Positions 17,262 through 26,454 of a stretch of 64,000 nt of DNA are shown here, one piece after another. Origin of the DNA: an uncultured Chitinophagaceae bacterium. Its GTDB lineage: Bacteria; Bacteroidota; Bacteroidia; Chitinophagales; Chitinophagaceae. Within the stretch, counting starts at the first letter, position 1; every line of letters starts with the position of its first letter. The stretch covers positions 124,001-188,000 of the forward strand of contig CALGAP010000010.1 in assembly GCA_937958995.1 (NCBI GenBank), read 5' to 3'. Under the pieces are notes generated by a model. The model saw only the letters and a program-made list of their open reading frames with translations, ran no database searches and was not told the origin of the DNA. The position numbers were made by a program, and so were the translations under genes.

Positions 17262-17975
17262 ATGAAAAATATTCTTACTTCAGTCTTTAGCCTGTTGCTT
17301 ACCGTTACCCTCTTTGCGCAACAGACGTTCAACGACCCCCATGCAGAAGTACGCGATGTAAAGGGTTTCCATGGCGTGAGGGTCGGTGCCGGCATTAAAC
17401 TGGTGGTTTCCCAGGGCAATACCGAAGCGGTTGCCATCAGCGCGCCCACGCAGCAGGAACGGGATAATATAAAGACTGTTGTTGAAAACGGAATTCTAAA
17501 AATATATTACGACCAGGAACTTTTACCCGGCCGCAGCAAGCTTCGCAAAAATCTGAGGGCCTATGTGTCAATCGTGAACGTAGAATTCCTGGGCGTTGCT
17601 TCCGGTGCTTCGCTCGAAACGGATGGAGAAATCACCGGCGGCGTCATTGACCTTAGGGCTTCGAGCGGTGGTATGATGAAAGCCACCCTGAAAGCGCAAA
17701 CGCTCTCTGCCATCCAAAGCAGCGGTGGCTTGATGCGTGTTGCCGGCACCGCCGACTACATCCGCGTCGAATCAAGCAGTGGCGGCGTGTTCGAAGGCTA
17801 CGACCTCACTGTCGATAAATGCTATGCTCGCAGCAACAGCGGTGGCATTGCCCGCGTCACCGTCAACAACGAAATTGAAGGCCGCGCCAGCAGCGGCGGC
17901 ATTGTTTCCTACAAAGGCAACCCGAAATTGGTGAGCAAAAAGGCGAATAGTGGCGGAAGAGTCAGCAGAAGCTGA
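17262..17975 (+). CDS. Secreted GIN-domain (DUF2807) protein with SSGG repeats
   Basis: This 237-residue tandem paralogue has the same plan: signal peptide MKNILTSVFSLLLTVTLFAQ, then VKGFHGVRVGAGIKLVVSQ, then VENGILKIYYD, then a solenoid half. Its turns read SSGG or NSGG (six or seven times) where the neighbour reads GGSD. The two are probably one operon and arose by duplication; the systematic change of turn motif suggests they have diverged in ligand or partner. Function unknown. A terminator hairpin follows at 17987-18005. Confidence 0.85.
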   Translation: MKNILTSVFSLLLTVTLFAQQTFNDPHAEVRDVKGFHGVRVGAGIKLVVSQGNTEAVAISAPTQQERDNIKTVVENGILKIYYDQELLPGRSKLRKNLRAYVSIVNVEFLGVASGASLETDGEITGGVIDLRASSGGMMKATLKAQTLSAIQSSGGLMRVAGTADYIRVESSSGGVFEGYDLTVDKCYARSNSGGIARVTVNNEIEGRASSGGIVSYKGNPKLVSKKANSGGRVSRS

Positions 17976-17980
17976 TTAAA

Positions 17981-18009
17981 AAAAATCGGCCTCGAATGGA
18001 GGCCGTCTT
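17981..18009. terminator. Bidirectional terminator between the GIN gene and tRNA-fMet
   Basis: CGGCCTC (17987-17993) pairs with GAGGCCG (17999-18005) around GAATG. On the plus strand it is followed by TCTTTG. On the minus strand it is followed by a run of eight T, giving a strong terminator just 3' of the tRNA. Confidence 0.8.
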
Positions 18010-18011
18010 TG

Positions 18012-18083
<72 letters not shown>

Positions 18084-18093
18084 ATGTGGGCTG

Positions 18094-18125
18094 CAAAGAT
18101 AAAGATAGTATGCTTTGCCACCAAA
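18094..18125 (-). promoter_or_regulatory. Consensus promoter of tRNA-fMet
   Basis: On the minus strand, TTTG (18122-18125), a 20-nt spacer and TATCTTTG (18094-18101) match both elements of the Bacteroidetes primary sigma consensus at ideal spacing. The -7 box ends 10 nt before the mature 5' end at 18083. Confidence 0.8.
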
Positions 18126-18148
18126 CTATTTTTAATCATCTACCTTTG
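18114..18148 (+). promoter_or_regulatory. Promoter of era-der, overlapping the tRNA promoter
   Basis: On the plus strand, TACCTTTG (18141-18148) is a consensus -7 box 23 nt before the era ATG. TTTG at 18114-18117 is a possible -33 with a 23-nt spacer, slightly long. It interleaves with the divergent tRNA-fMet promoter. Confidence 0.5.
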
Positions 18149-18171
18149 CAGCGATTTTTTTTTTAACATTC

Positions 18172-19041
18172 ATGAAATCGGGTTTTGTCAGCATCTTCGG
18201 GCGCCCCAATGCAGGGAAAAGCACGCTCCTCAACGCTCTGTTGCAGGAAAAGCTGGCTATTGTGTCGCCCAAAGTGCAAACCACCCGCCACCGGATCAAA
18301 GGAATACTCACAACCGGCGATTACCAGGTCATTTTTTCCGATACCCCCGGTATCATAGAACCGCAATATAAATTGCAGGAAAAAATGATGCAGGCCGTAA
18401 AAAGCGCCCTCGAAGATACCGATGTGGCATTGCTGCTGCTCGATATCAATGAGAGCTGGGAAGAAGCAAACAATATTTTCGAATCGCTTAACCTGAAGGT
18501 GCCCGCCATCGTACTGATCAATAAGATCGATACGGTAAAAAAAGAAAAACTGGAAGAAGCGGTTAAATTTTTCAAAGACAAAAAATATTGTACTGAATTG
18601 CTGCCCATCTCGGCCATTTTAGGCGGTAATAAAGAAGAACTGATCCGGCTGATCCTGAAATATCTTCCGCAGGGTGAGCCATTTTTTCCTGAAGATGAAC
18701 TGACCGATCTGCCCACGCGCTTTTTTGTGGCCGAACTGATCAGGGAGAAAATTTTTTATTTGTACCAGGAAGAAATTCCGTATCATACCACGGTAATCGT
18801 CACTGAATTCAAGGAGAAAGCTACGCTTACCAAGATTGTGGCCGACATTATTGTGCAGCGCGAAACGCAGAAGGGTATTTTGCTTGGACAGGGCGGCAGA
18901 ATGATCAAACAGTTAGGTACGGAAGCGAGGAAGGATATAGAACAATTCCTGGGAAGAAAAGTTTTCCTGGAATTATTTGTAAAAGTAAGACCCAAGTGGC
19001 GCGACAATGAACTGATGCTCCGCGAATACGGGTATCAATAA
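18172..19041 (+). CDS. era: GTPase Era, ribosome assembly factor
   Basis: This 289-residue protein has an N-terminal G domain and a C-terminal KH domain. G1 is GRPNAGKST, followed by the G2 threonines near KVQTTRHRIKG, DTPG (G3) and NKID (G4). The KH signature is GGRMIKQLGTEARKDIEQFLG (about 240-260). Era binds the 3' end of 16S rRNA and assists 30S maturation and cell-cycle progression. der follows after 18 bp, so the two ribosome GTPases are co-transcribed. Confidence 0.97.
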   Translation: MKSGFVSIFGRPNAGKSTLLNALLQEKLAIVSPKVQTTRHRIKGILTTGDYQVIFSDTPGIIEPQYKLQEKMMQAVKSALEDTDVALLLLDINESWEEANNIFESLNLKVPAIVLINKIDTVKKEKLEEAVKFFKDKKYCTELLPISAILGGNKEELIRLILKYLPQGEPFFPEDELTDLPTRFFVAELIREKIFYLYQEEIPYHTTVIVTEFKEKATLTKIVADIIVQRETQKGILLGQGGRMIKQLGTEARKDIEQFLGRKVFLELFVKVRPKWRDNELMLREYGYQ

Positions 19042-19059
19042 AAAATATTAAGAGAAGTT

Positions 19060-20376
19060 ATGGCTGGTTTTACAGTGGCAATAGTAGGCAGACCCAATGT
19101 TGGCAAAAGCACATTCTTTAACCGATTGCTGGAACAACGCAAAGCGATTGTGGATGATGTCAGCGGCGTTACCCGCGACCGCCAGTATGGGGTGGCCGAC
19201 TGGAATGGCAAAACATTCAACGTGATCGATACCGGTGGTTTTGTGCCGCGCAGCGAAGACGTGTTTGAAAAAGAAATTGCCAAGCAGGTACTCATTGCCG
19301 TTGAAGAGGCCAACGCCTTGCTGTTTATGGTAGATGCCAGCACCGGCATCACCGACCTCGATGAAGCCATGGCCGACATATTGCGCCGCACGGCCAAGCC
19401 TGTGTTCCTGGTGGTAAATAAAGTAGATAACCACGAACGTCTGCTGGAGGCCACCGAATTTTACCGTTTGGGTTTTGACCGCATATACTTCATCTCCTCG
19501 ATGAGCGGCAGCGGCAGCGGTGAATTGCTGGATGCGTTGACAGAACTGATTACCGAAGAAGATGTGATTGAAACGGAGCAGCAGGCGCAATTGCCCAAGT
19601 TTGCCATAATTGGTCAGCCTAATGTGGGCAAATCATCCTTGCTGAATGCTTTGGTGGGTAAGGAGCGCACAATTGTGAGCAATATTGCCGGTACCACGCG
19701 CGATACTATTCATACCCACTATAATCTTTTCCAGAAAGAATTCATCCTGATTGATACGGCGGGCATTCGCCGCAAGACCAAGGTGCACGAAGACCTGGAG
19801 TTTTATTCTGTGATCCGGGCTATTAAAGCCATGGATGAAGCCGATGTGTGCCTGCTGTTGCTGGATGCAGAGAAAGGCATTACTGCCCAGGACCTTAATA
19901 TTTTCAGCCTCGCTGCCCGCAAGGGTAAGGGAATTATTATTTTGGTTAATAAATGGGACCTCATAGAAAAACAGACCAACACCGCCCGCGATTATGAACA
20001 AACCCTGAAACAGCGGCTGGCGCCGTTTACCGACGTGCCCATCATATTCATTTCGGCATTGGAAAAACTGCGCATCCACAAAGCTATTGAGGTGGCGCTG
20101 GAGGTGTATGAAAACAAGCAGCGGAAAATACCGACTTCTCAACTCAACGAGGTAATGCTCAAGGCTATCGAAGCGTTTCATCCGCCGGTAGTGAGGGGTA
20201 ACCCTATCAAGATCAAGTACGTGACACAACTGCCGACACCGGTGCCGTCTTTCGCCTTTTTCTGCAATTTCCCGGACGATATCAAGCAGCCCTACAAGAA
20301 CTACCTGGAGAACCAGTTAAGACAGCATTTCAATTTTAAGGGCGTGCCCGTGAGGCTCTTTTTCCGGAAAAAATAG
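19060..20376 (+). CDS. der: GTPase Der (EngA), 50S assembly factor
   Basis: The 438 residues contain two tandem G domains, the hallmark of Der. The first has GRPNVGKST, DTGG and NKVD; the second has GQPNVGKSS, DTAG and NKWD. A C-terminal KH-like domain (about 350-438) ends KGVPVRLFFRKK. Der binds the 50S subunit and is needed for late assembly. It is the second gene of the era-der operon. About 220 bp follow before the next gene, with only a short GCGG/CCGC hairpin near 20378. Confidence 0.97.
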   Translation: MAGFTVAIVGRPNVGKSTFFNRLLEQRKAIVDDVSGVTRDRQYGVADWNGKTFNVIDTGGFVPRSEDVFEKEIAKQVLIAVEEANALLFMVDASTGITDLDEAMADILRRTAKPVFLVVNKVDNHERLLEATEFYRLGFDRIYFISSMSGSGSGELLDALTELITEEDVIETEQQAQLPKFAIIGQPNVGKSSLLNALVGKERTIVSNIAGTTRDTIHTHYNLFQKEFILIDTAGIRRKTKVHEDLEFYSVIRAIKAMDEADVCLLLLDAEKGITAQDLNIFSLAARKGKGIIILVNKWDLIEKQTNTARDYEQTLKQRLAPFTDVPIIFISALEKLRIHKAIEVALEVYENKQRKIPTSQLNEVMLKAIEAFHPPVVRGNPIKIKYVTQLPTPVPSFAFFCNFPDDIKQPYKNYLENQLRQHFNFKGVPVRLFFRKK

Positions 20377-20598
20377 GCGGCAAAAGACCGCGATCCCTTC
20401 CGTTTTCAGGAAACCCATATGGTTTTTTACACAATAGCCAACTATCGGGTTTTTCTGACCATAATATTTGTGCAAGTCCTTGCAGTAATAACCTAATTAC
20501 CGTATATTGCCTCGCCAATCTGTAGCCTTGGCTTCCTACCAAAAAAACCTCTGGAATCCATTTCCTGTGTATTTAGCTGATAATTTTTAAATCTCGTT

Positions 20599-22995
20599 AT
20601 GAAGAAATTTTACTTCTACGCATTGGTAATTGCGTGCTTTTTTGTCTCCGCAACTATCCAAGCCCAGGACAGATATTGGATTCGTGCCGCCGACAATCCA
20701 GGCAACTGGAACGACAATAGCAACTGGTCCACCACTCCAGGTGGTGGGGGGGGAGCTTCCGTTCCTAACTCCGGCGCAAACGCATTTTTCCCGAATGGCG
20801 GTACGGTAAATGTAGACGTGGCCAGCATCACGCTGGGCAGGCTCACCGCATCAGGTGGCACCACCAGGCTGATTGCTAATGCTGCAACTACCATTACTGT
20901 ACAAAGCAGCACGCTGAACAATGAAGGTTTACGTATTGAGAGTGGCGCTACGCTCGAATGCCATACTACTGCCAATGTACCTTTCAGCATCACATTTGCC
21001 AACGGCGCGGATGGTGTGGTGAACGGAACATGGGAGTTTACCGGCGTAAATGCAACGGGTACCAATGGGGCAACATTTACAGTACCGGGTACTTCCGGAA
21101 CAGGCACCACCCTCAACATTAATGGCACAGTTATCTTCAGAAATTTTTCACGTATTCCCTCACCCGGCGCAGCGCTCGGGTCTGAGTATATTTTCTTCAA
21201 TAACGGTTCTGTATTCGAACTTGCGCGCAACGGCGGCGGCACACCCCAGGCTACCTGGGCTGCTGGTTCCACCATATTAGTAACCGGTGCTACCACCACC
21301 GCCCCGAGCATAAATGTCGGCACTTCCAATAATATTGGAAATCTTACCTGGAATTGCCCAGGCATGAGCCCGCCAGCCGGTTCATTTGAACTTTCGCTCA
21401 ATGGTCTCAATATCCAGGGCAATCTCTCGATTCTCAACACGAATGGCGAGGCACTCACGCTCTTATCGGGCGCTACACCCACCGTTGAAGTTACCGTTGG
21501 CGGCGACCTGGTAATCAGCGGCAATTCACTGGTATATATAGGAGAGGATGACGACAAATCCTACCGGTTGAACGTAAACGGTAATTATGTACAAACCGGT
21601 GGTCAGTTCATGATGCAATATGCTGACAATGTGGGTGCTAATACAACCGAACTTCATGTACGCGGCAACTTCAATCATACCGACGGCACATTTGGCCTGG
21701 CCAGCTCCGCCGTGGATAATGTAAACGAATTGTTTGTGGTTGAACTGGACGGCACTGCTGCGCAAACAGTCATTTCTACCGGTACCTACGATGATCCCAA
21801 CGGCATGATTACACTGCGTTTGAACAATGCCAATGGTGCAAGCCTGGGCTCGCCCGTTACATTTGGAAAGATCAGCTGGAACTCTGCCAATAAAGGCATC
21901 CTGACTACTACTACAACAAACGTTCTCACCATCAGCAATACTAATGCTACAGCGGCCAACGTAGTAAATGCGCCGGCTGCTAATGGATATGTAAGCGGAC
22001 CGGTCAGGAGGTTAACAGCCTCAACCGATCCGTATTTGTTCCCGACAGGCAAAGGCGGATTCCTGCGCCCTGCGACAATCATTCCGTCAAGCAGTGTTGC
22101 ATCAGTGTACACAGCCGAACATTTCCACACCACACCACCCAGCCCCGGTTCGGTACTGAACCCGCTGGATGGCGTTACGAATGTAGAATACTGGAGCATA
22201 TCGCGCCAGTCGGGAAGTTCGGCAGCTATTCAGCTTAGCTGGTCAGGAGGCGCCATACCGGGCGCTGATGCTACCGACGGCGTGGTGGTTGCAACCTTCA
22301 ATGGCACCAACTGGGTAAGTGTGAAAAATGTTGAGGGTACCGTGTTCACACCGGGCAATGCCGGTGCAGGAACCGTTCGCTCCGGCGAACTGCCCGCGTT
22401 CAATGCCCTCTTTACCTTCGGCTTTGGTCCTGCCAATGCTCTGCCGGTCGACCTGGTTTCATTCACCGGCAAAAAATTGTCCAGCACCACAGCACAACTG
22501 GATTGGACCGTTACCGCGAGCAGCACCCCCGACCGCTTCGAGGTATTGCGCTCAACCGATGGCAACAACTTCAGCACTGTGGGTATAGTGAATGCAGTTA
22601 ACCTGAAAACCAAATACAGCTTTATCGACAATACACTGCCTGTAGGCACTATCTATTACAGGCTGCGCATGATTGATGTGAACGGCGAACAGAAGCTGAG
22701 CAAAGTGATCGTGATCAGCAACGGCACAGATGGCCTGTTCCTGACTTCGATGTGGCCGACAGTTGTTACCAATGGCAACGCGCAACTGAGCGTAAGTTCA
22801 TCGCAACGCGGCAGCCTGCAACTGGTGATCACAGATATGTATGGACGAATAGTGAAACAACAGATCAATAGTGTGGATGCCGGCAGCCAGTCTATCCGAC
22901 TCGACCTGCATACATTGCCTGGCGGTGCATACCAGGTAACGGGTTATATGGATGGCAAGCGCAGCGCGACCATCAGGTTTGTTGTGCAAAGATGA
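20599..22995 (+). CDS. Large secreted protein with T9SS type A sorting domain
   Basis: This is a 798-residue cargo-type protein. It has a signal peptide (MKKFYFYALVIACFFVSATIQAQ) and an N-terminal W-x-x-NWS module. A long Gly/Thr/Asn-rich beta-helical stretch follows (about 60-480), then a GYVSGPVRR..FPTGKGG module and a fibronectin-III-like region (about 620-710). The last roughly 80 residues form a T9SS type A C-terminal domain (LQLVITDMYGRIVKQ, LPGGAYQV). T9SS exports such proteins across the outer membrane and anchors or releases them. No catalytic motif is seen, so it is probably a surface adhesin or matrix protein. The next gene is a paralogue. Confidence 0.85.
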   Translation: MKKFYFYALVIACFFVSATIQAQDRYWIRAADNPGNWNDNSNWSTTPGGGGGASVPNSGANAFFPNGGTVNVDVASITLGRLTASGGTTRLIANAATTITVQSSTLNNEGLRIESGATLECHTTANVPFSITFANGADGVVNGTWEFTGVNATGTNGATFTVPGTSGTGTTLNINGTVIFRNFSRIPSPGAALGSEYIFFNNGSVFELARNGGGTPQATWAAGSTILVTGATTTAPSINVGTSNNIGNLTWNCPGMSPPAGSFELSLNGLNIQGNLSILNTNGEALTLLSGATPTVEVTVGGDLVISGNSLVYIGEDDDKSYRLNVNGNYVQTGGQFMMQYADNVGANTTELHVRGNFNHTDGTFGLASSAVDNVNELFVVELDGTAAQTVISTGTYDDPNGMITLRLNNANGASLGSPVTFGKISWNSANKGILTTTTTNVLTISNTNATAANVVNAPAANGYVSGPVRRLTASTDPYLFPTGKGGFLRPATIIPSSSVASVYTAEHFHTTPPSPGSVLNPLDGVTNVEYWSISRQSGSSAAIQLSWSGGAIPGADATDGVVVATFNGTNWVSVKNVEGTVFTPGNAGAGTVRSGELPAFNALFTFGFGPANALPVDLVSFTGKKLSSTTAQLDWTVTASSTPDRFEVLRSTDGNNFSTVGIVNAVNLKTKYSFIDNTLPVGTIYYRLRMIDVNGEQKLSKVIVISNGTDGLFLTSMWPTVVTNGNAQLSVSSSQRGSLQLVITDMYGRIVKQQINSVDAGSQSIRLDLHTLPGGAYQVTGYMDGKRSATIRFVVQR

Positions 22996-23026
22996 TAAGT
23001 GATAAAATCACGAATCACTAATAGCA

Positions 23027-23100
23027 GGAACCAAATAAATTTCAAATAAGAAAAAATTCCAAATGAGCATATCATTTGGAATTTTTTTATAGGTGCTTTA
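23027..23100. repeat. Nested palindromic intergenic element, copy B, with terminator
   Basis: GGAACCAAATAAAT (23027-23040) is followed by a hairpin with 16-bp arms at 23051-23066 and 23072-23087 (loop GCATA) and a run of T. The word GAACCAAATAAATT and the ATTCCAAA/TTTGGAAT core are shared with copy A at 6871-6980. The hairpin terminates the upstream T9SS cargo gene. Confidence 0.8.
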
Positions 23101-23218
23101 TGGTTCTTGTTATTTATGATTTGTGATTTTTTTTTGTGACAGATTTTTTCTTTTCAATTTTCCCCCTACATTTGCTCCCTCGTTCACGGCTCACCGATAG
23201 CTTTTAAAACAGATTTTT

Positions 23219-25267
23219 ATGAACTACAGAAAGCATCGTGTGGCTGTTCTTCTTACTATTTTATTTTCTTCCTTCTTCGCGGGATTGAGAGCGCAGGTTC
23301 GATGGGATGGTGGCGGCGGCGATAGCCAGTGGATGAATGCTGCCAACTGGAGCAATGATATACTTCCGGGTGTTGAGGATGATATTTTGCTCGACAATAG
23401 CCTGGTGATGGGCAATTATGTTGTGGTGCTGCCAGGTGGTATGCAGCAGATAGCTGTGAGATCCATTCGTATTTCTCCTGTTTCAGGAAATATTATTGAA
23501 ATGATTTTGTCCGAAACCAACACTGCCGCGCCTGCGCTGGTGATCTCCGGACCAGGCTATGGTCTGGAGATTGGTGAGGGAGGTATTTTTCGCAATGCAT
23601 CGGGCATCACAAGTGGTACATCGCTGCTGGTGAGCGATTCGGTTCGCGTAAACAATGGCGGCCGGTATATACATCAGACGAGGGGTACGCATGCAGGTTC
23701 CATTGCGCAGGTACTGTCGCGCGCGCCGGGTACGGAAAGAGGAGAAGTGGAGTTTGATGTGCCCGGTACCACTGGTTATACAATTTCTGCCAGTGCGCGG
23801 GTGTATGGTACTTTGATATTGTCGGCAAACGCGGCTGGTGTTGCGCGGACTTATTCATCCAGCGGCAGCAACAATTTCCTGGTGCGTGGTGATCTGCGAT
23901 TGAATAACGGAGTTAACTATAACCTGAACCTTGATGCCGATCTGATTATTGATGGAAATCTCTTGCATTATGGGCAGAATTTGAATATTTCTTCAGGCGG
24001 AGATAATACGGTGGTGAAATTGAAGGGCGACCTGGTTCAATCGGGCAATATTACGGAAACATCAACGGGATTTCCCGTGGTGGAGCTGTGCGGCACGACC
24101 ATTCAGCAAATAGACATCAGCGGCAACATCCAGAACAGTGTTGCATTGCGAATGAACAATGCGGCGGGCGCTATCCTGAACTCACCCCTTGCTTTGCCTT
24201 ACCGGCTTGAATTAATAAAAGGAAAAATTACAACAAGTGATATCAACCTGCTTACGCTTCAAGCCGGGTGCTCGTTGACAGCAGATAGTATTTCAACCGC
24301 GGGTTTTATTGATGGTCCGCTAAGAAAGGAAGGGTTATCTGGCGAAGACCATTTCTTATTTCCTGTGGGAAAAGATGCCTCTATGCGCTGGCTGGCCCTG
24401 AAAAATGCGAGTGGCGATGTCACGGTAGAATATATCAAAACCGATCCGCGGCAAATCAGTATCAACTACGGCGATGGTATAGATCATGTCTCGAAGCTGG
24501 AGTATTGGACTGTTACAACCGAGTCGGCATCAGGCAGCCTTGAGTTGTCATTTACTGATCCAAACAGCGGTGGTGTGACTGATCTTTCCAGTCTGCGTGT
24601 TGCAATGCTGGAAAATAATGTGTGGATTGATGGAGGAAATACGTCTGTAACTGGTTCGGCTGGTGCAAATGGTTCGGTAACGGGTAATACGGTTTCCCTG
24701 AATGCGAACACAAAATATTTCACACTGGCGGGTAGTGACGCATTGAATAATCCGCTTCCGGTGCAGGTAATGGATTTTTCAGTTAAAACAAACGGGAATA
24801 TCAACATGCTTTCGTGGCTGGTGGAAGGTGATGCGGATTATTTTGAAATACTGCATTCAGCTGACAACCGCATGTTTGAAAGCATTGGGAAAATTTATGC
24901 TGTCGCGGGCCGCCGTTCATATCAATTTAATCATATGAAAAAAGGAACAAGTTATTACCAGATGCGATTGATGCGCCGGAATGAAAAATTTTATGAGAGC
25001 CCGGTATTGGTGGTCACCGGTTCCAGGGGTGGCAGCGATCGCCTGATGTCGGTGGCGGTAGGACAGGAGATTTTGCTAACCATCAGTTCTTCGCGCCCCA
25101 AAGCCGAACAGGGTTGTATTATAGATGCTTCAGGAAGGGTAGTACATCGTTTTGCCACCTGGCTGAATGCCGGTATCAATAAGATAGCGGTACCTGCTGC
25201 CAAATTGCGGCCGGGCATTTATACGGTGCGGCTCACCACCAATTCGATGCCTTTTGTAAAATGGTGA
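23219..25267 (+). CDS. Large secreted protein with T9SS-type C-terminal domain, paralogue of the preceding gene
   Basis: This 682-residue protein repeats the architecture of its neighbour. After the signal peptide come a W-x-x-x-x-W-x-x-x-x-NWS module near residue 30, a beta-rich passenger, GFIDGPLRKEG..FPVGKDAS, an EYW-x-V element, and the PVQVMDFSVKTNGNINMLSW fibronectin-III-like domain. The C-terminal part ends with IIDASGRVVHRF and LRPGIYTVRL, as in type A sorting domains. The final residues NSMPFVKW lack the usual basic end, so sorting efficiency is uncertain. Function unknown; surface or matrix role inferred. Its stop codon directly abuts the stop of convergent hisB. Confidence 0.82.
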   Translation: MNYRKHRVAVLLTILFSSFFAGLRAQVRWDGGGGDSQWMNAANWSNDILPGVEDDILLDNSLVMGNYVVVLPGGMQQIAVRSIRISPVSGNIIEMILSETNTAAPALVISGPGYGLEIGEGGIFRNASGITSGTSLLVSDSVRVNNGGRYIHQTRGTHAGSIAQVLSRAPGTERGEVEFDVPGTTGYTISASARVYGTLILSANAAGVARTYSSSGSNNFLVRGDLRLNNGVNYNLNLDADLIIDGNLLHYGQNLNISSGGDNTVVKLKGDLVQSGNITETSTGFPVVELCGTTIQQIDISGNIQNSVALRMNNAAGAILNSPLALPYRLELIKGKITTSDINLLTLQAGCSLTADSISTAGFIDGPLRKEGLSGEDHFLFPVGKDASMRWLALKNASGDVTVEYIKTDPRQISINYGDGIDHVSKLEYWTVTTESASGSLELSFTDPNSGGVTDLSSLRVAMLENNVWIDGGNTSVTGSAGANGSVTGNTVSLNANTKYFTLAGSDALNNPLPVQVMDFSVKTNGNINMLSWLVEGDADYFEILHSADNRMFESIGKIYAVAGRRSYQFNHMKKGTSYYQMRLMRRNEKFYESPVLVVTGSRGGSDRLMSVAVGQEILLTISSSRPKAEQGCIIDASGRVVHRFATWLNAGINKIAVPAAKLRPGIYTVRLTTNSMPFVKW

Positions 25268-26407
25268 TTACAAAACGCCCTTGGTGGAAGGCAGATAGTT
25301 GGAAAACGGATCGCGTCTTATGGCCATGCGAATAGCTTTAGCAAATGCTTTGAAAATGGCCTCGATTTTATGGTGTTCATTGTCGCCGCGACACTCAATA
25401 TGCAGGTTGCAGCGCGCGGCATCGGAGAAGGATTTGAAGAAATGGAAAAACATTTCTGTCGGCATTTCACCAATGCGTTCGCGTTTGAAGCTGGCATTCC
25501 ATACCAGCCAGCTTCGGCCGCCAAAATCAAGCAGTACTTTGGCTTCGGCCTCATCCATGGGTAAGGCAAAACCATAGCGCTCCATGCCGCGCTTATCAGC
25601 GAGTGCTTTGGCAAAGGCCTCGCCCAAGGCGATACCGGTATCTTCGATGGTATGGTGCTCGTCGATATGCAGGTCGCCCCGGGCCTCGATGGCAAGGTCT
25701 ATTTTGCCGTGCCGGGCGATCTGGTCGAGCATATGATCGAAGAACCCGAGGCCGGTGCTGATTTTTGATTGGCCCGAGCCGTCGATATTCAGTTCAATTC
25801 TGATCTGGGTTTCGTTGGTGTTACGCTCATGCGTTACTTGCCGCAATCCCTGGCGAAGGTACTGGTAGATCTCGCGCCATTCGGTAGTTTCAAGAGCGAT
25901 GACGGAGCGGAGTTCGGCCAGTTTATCTTCAACTTCGCCGGCGCCCAACCCAGGGTCGTTGTTGAGCCAGATGGCTTTGCAGCCGAGATTTTTTGCGAGT
26001 TGCACGTCGGTGATGCGGTCGCCGATCACGTAAGAGTTGGCGATGTCATATTGGGTAGTATCGAGGTATTGAGTAAGCATGCCTATGCCTGGCTTGCGGG
26101 TAGGTGCATTGTCTTTCGGAAAACTGCGATCGATATGCACGGCGCTGAAGCGGATACCTTCACCTTCGAGGGTTTTCATCACTAGGTTGTGGAGAGGCCA
26201 GAAGGTATGTTCCGGAAATGATTCTGTGCCCAGGCCATCCTGGTTGGTCACCATGACCAGCTCATAATCGAATTCACGCGCTATGCGCGTCATGTATTCG
26301 AACATGTGCGGGTAAAAAGTGAGCTTGTCAAACGAGTCCAGCTGATAGGTAGGCGGAGCCTCGAGTATCAGCGTGCCATCACGGTCTATAAAGAGTATGC
26401 GCTTCAT
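25268..26407 (-). CDS. hisB: Bifunctional histidinol-phosphatase / imidazoleglycerol-phosphate dehydratase
   Basis: The 379-residue fusion has an N-terminal HAD phosphatase (residues 1-165) with FIDRDGTL as the nucleophile motif. A C-terminal IGP dehydratase (about 185-379) shows the metal-binding HHTIEDTGIALG and FFDHMLDQIARHG segments. It catalyses steps 6 and 8 of histidine synthesis. Bifunctional HisB is known from enterobacteria and Bacteroidota. It is the last gene of hisGDCB here; hisH, hisA, hisF and hisI do not follow, because a convergent T9SS cargo gene begins at once. Confidence 0.97.
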   Translation of the reverse strand: MKRILFIDRDGTLILEAPPTYQLDSFDKLTFYPHMFEYMTRIAREFDYELVMVTNQDGLGTESFPEHTFWPLHNLVMKTLEGEGIRFSAVHIDRSFPKDNAPTRKPGIGMLTQYLDTTQYDIANSYVIGDRITDVQLAKNLGCKAIWLNNDPGLGAGEVEDKLAELRSVIALETTEWREIYQYLRQGLRQVTHERNTNETQIRIELNIDGSGQSKISTGLGFFDHMLDQIARHGKIDLAIEARGDLHIDEHHTIEDTGIALGEAFAKALADKRGMERYGFALPMDEAEAKVLLDFGGRSWLVWNASFKRERIGEMPTEMFFHFFKSFSDAARCNLHIECRGDNEHHKIEAIFKAFAKAIRMAIRRDPFSNYLPSTKGVL

Positions 26408-26454
26408 CGTATGGTTTGAATGTTCGGGTGAATATCGGGTAGTTCTTTGACTTA

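Noticed and set aside
20616..21557. 313-codon antisense frame opposite the first T9SS cargo gene
   Set aside because: The Pro/Val-rich translation is the reverse complement of a Gly/Thr-rich repeat region. No start context, motif or neighbour supports it.
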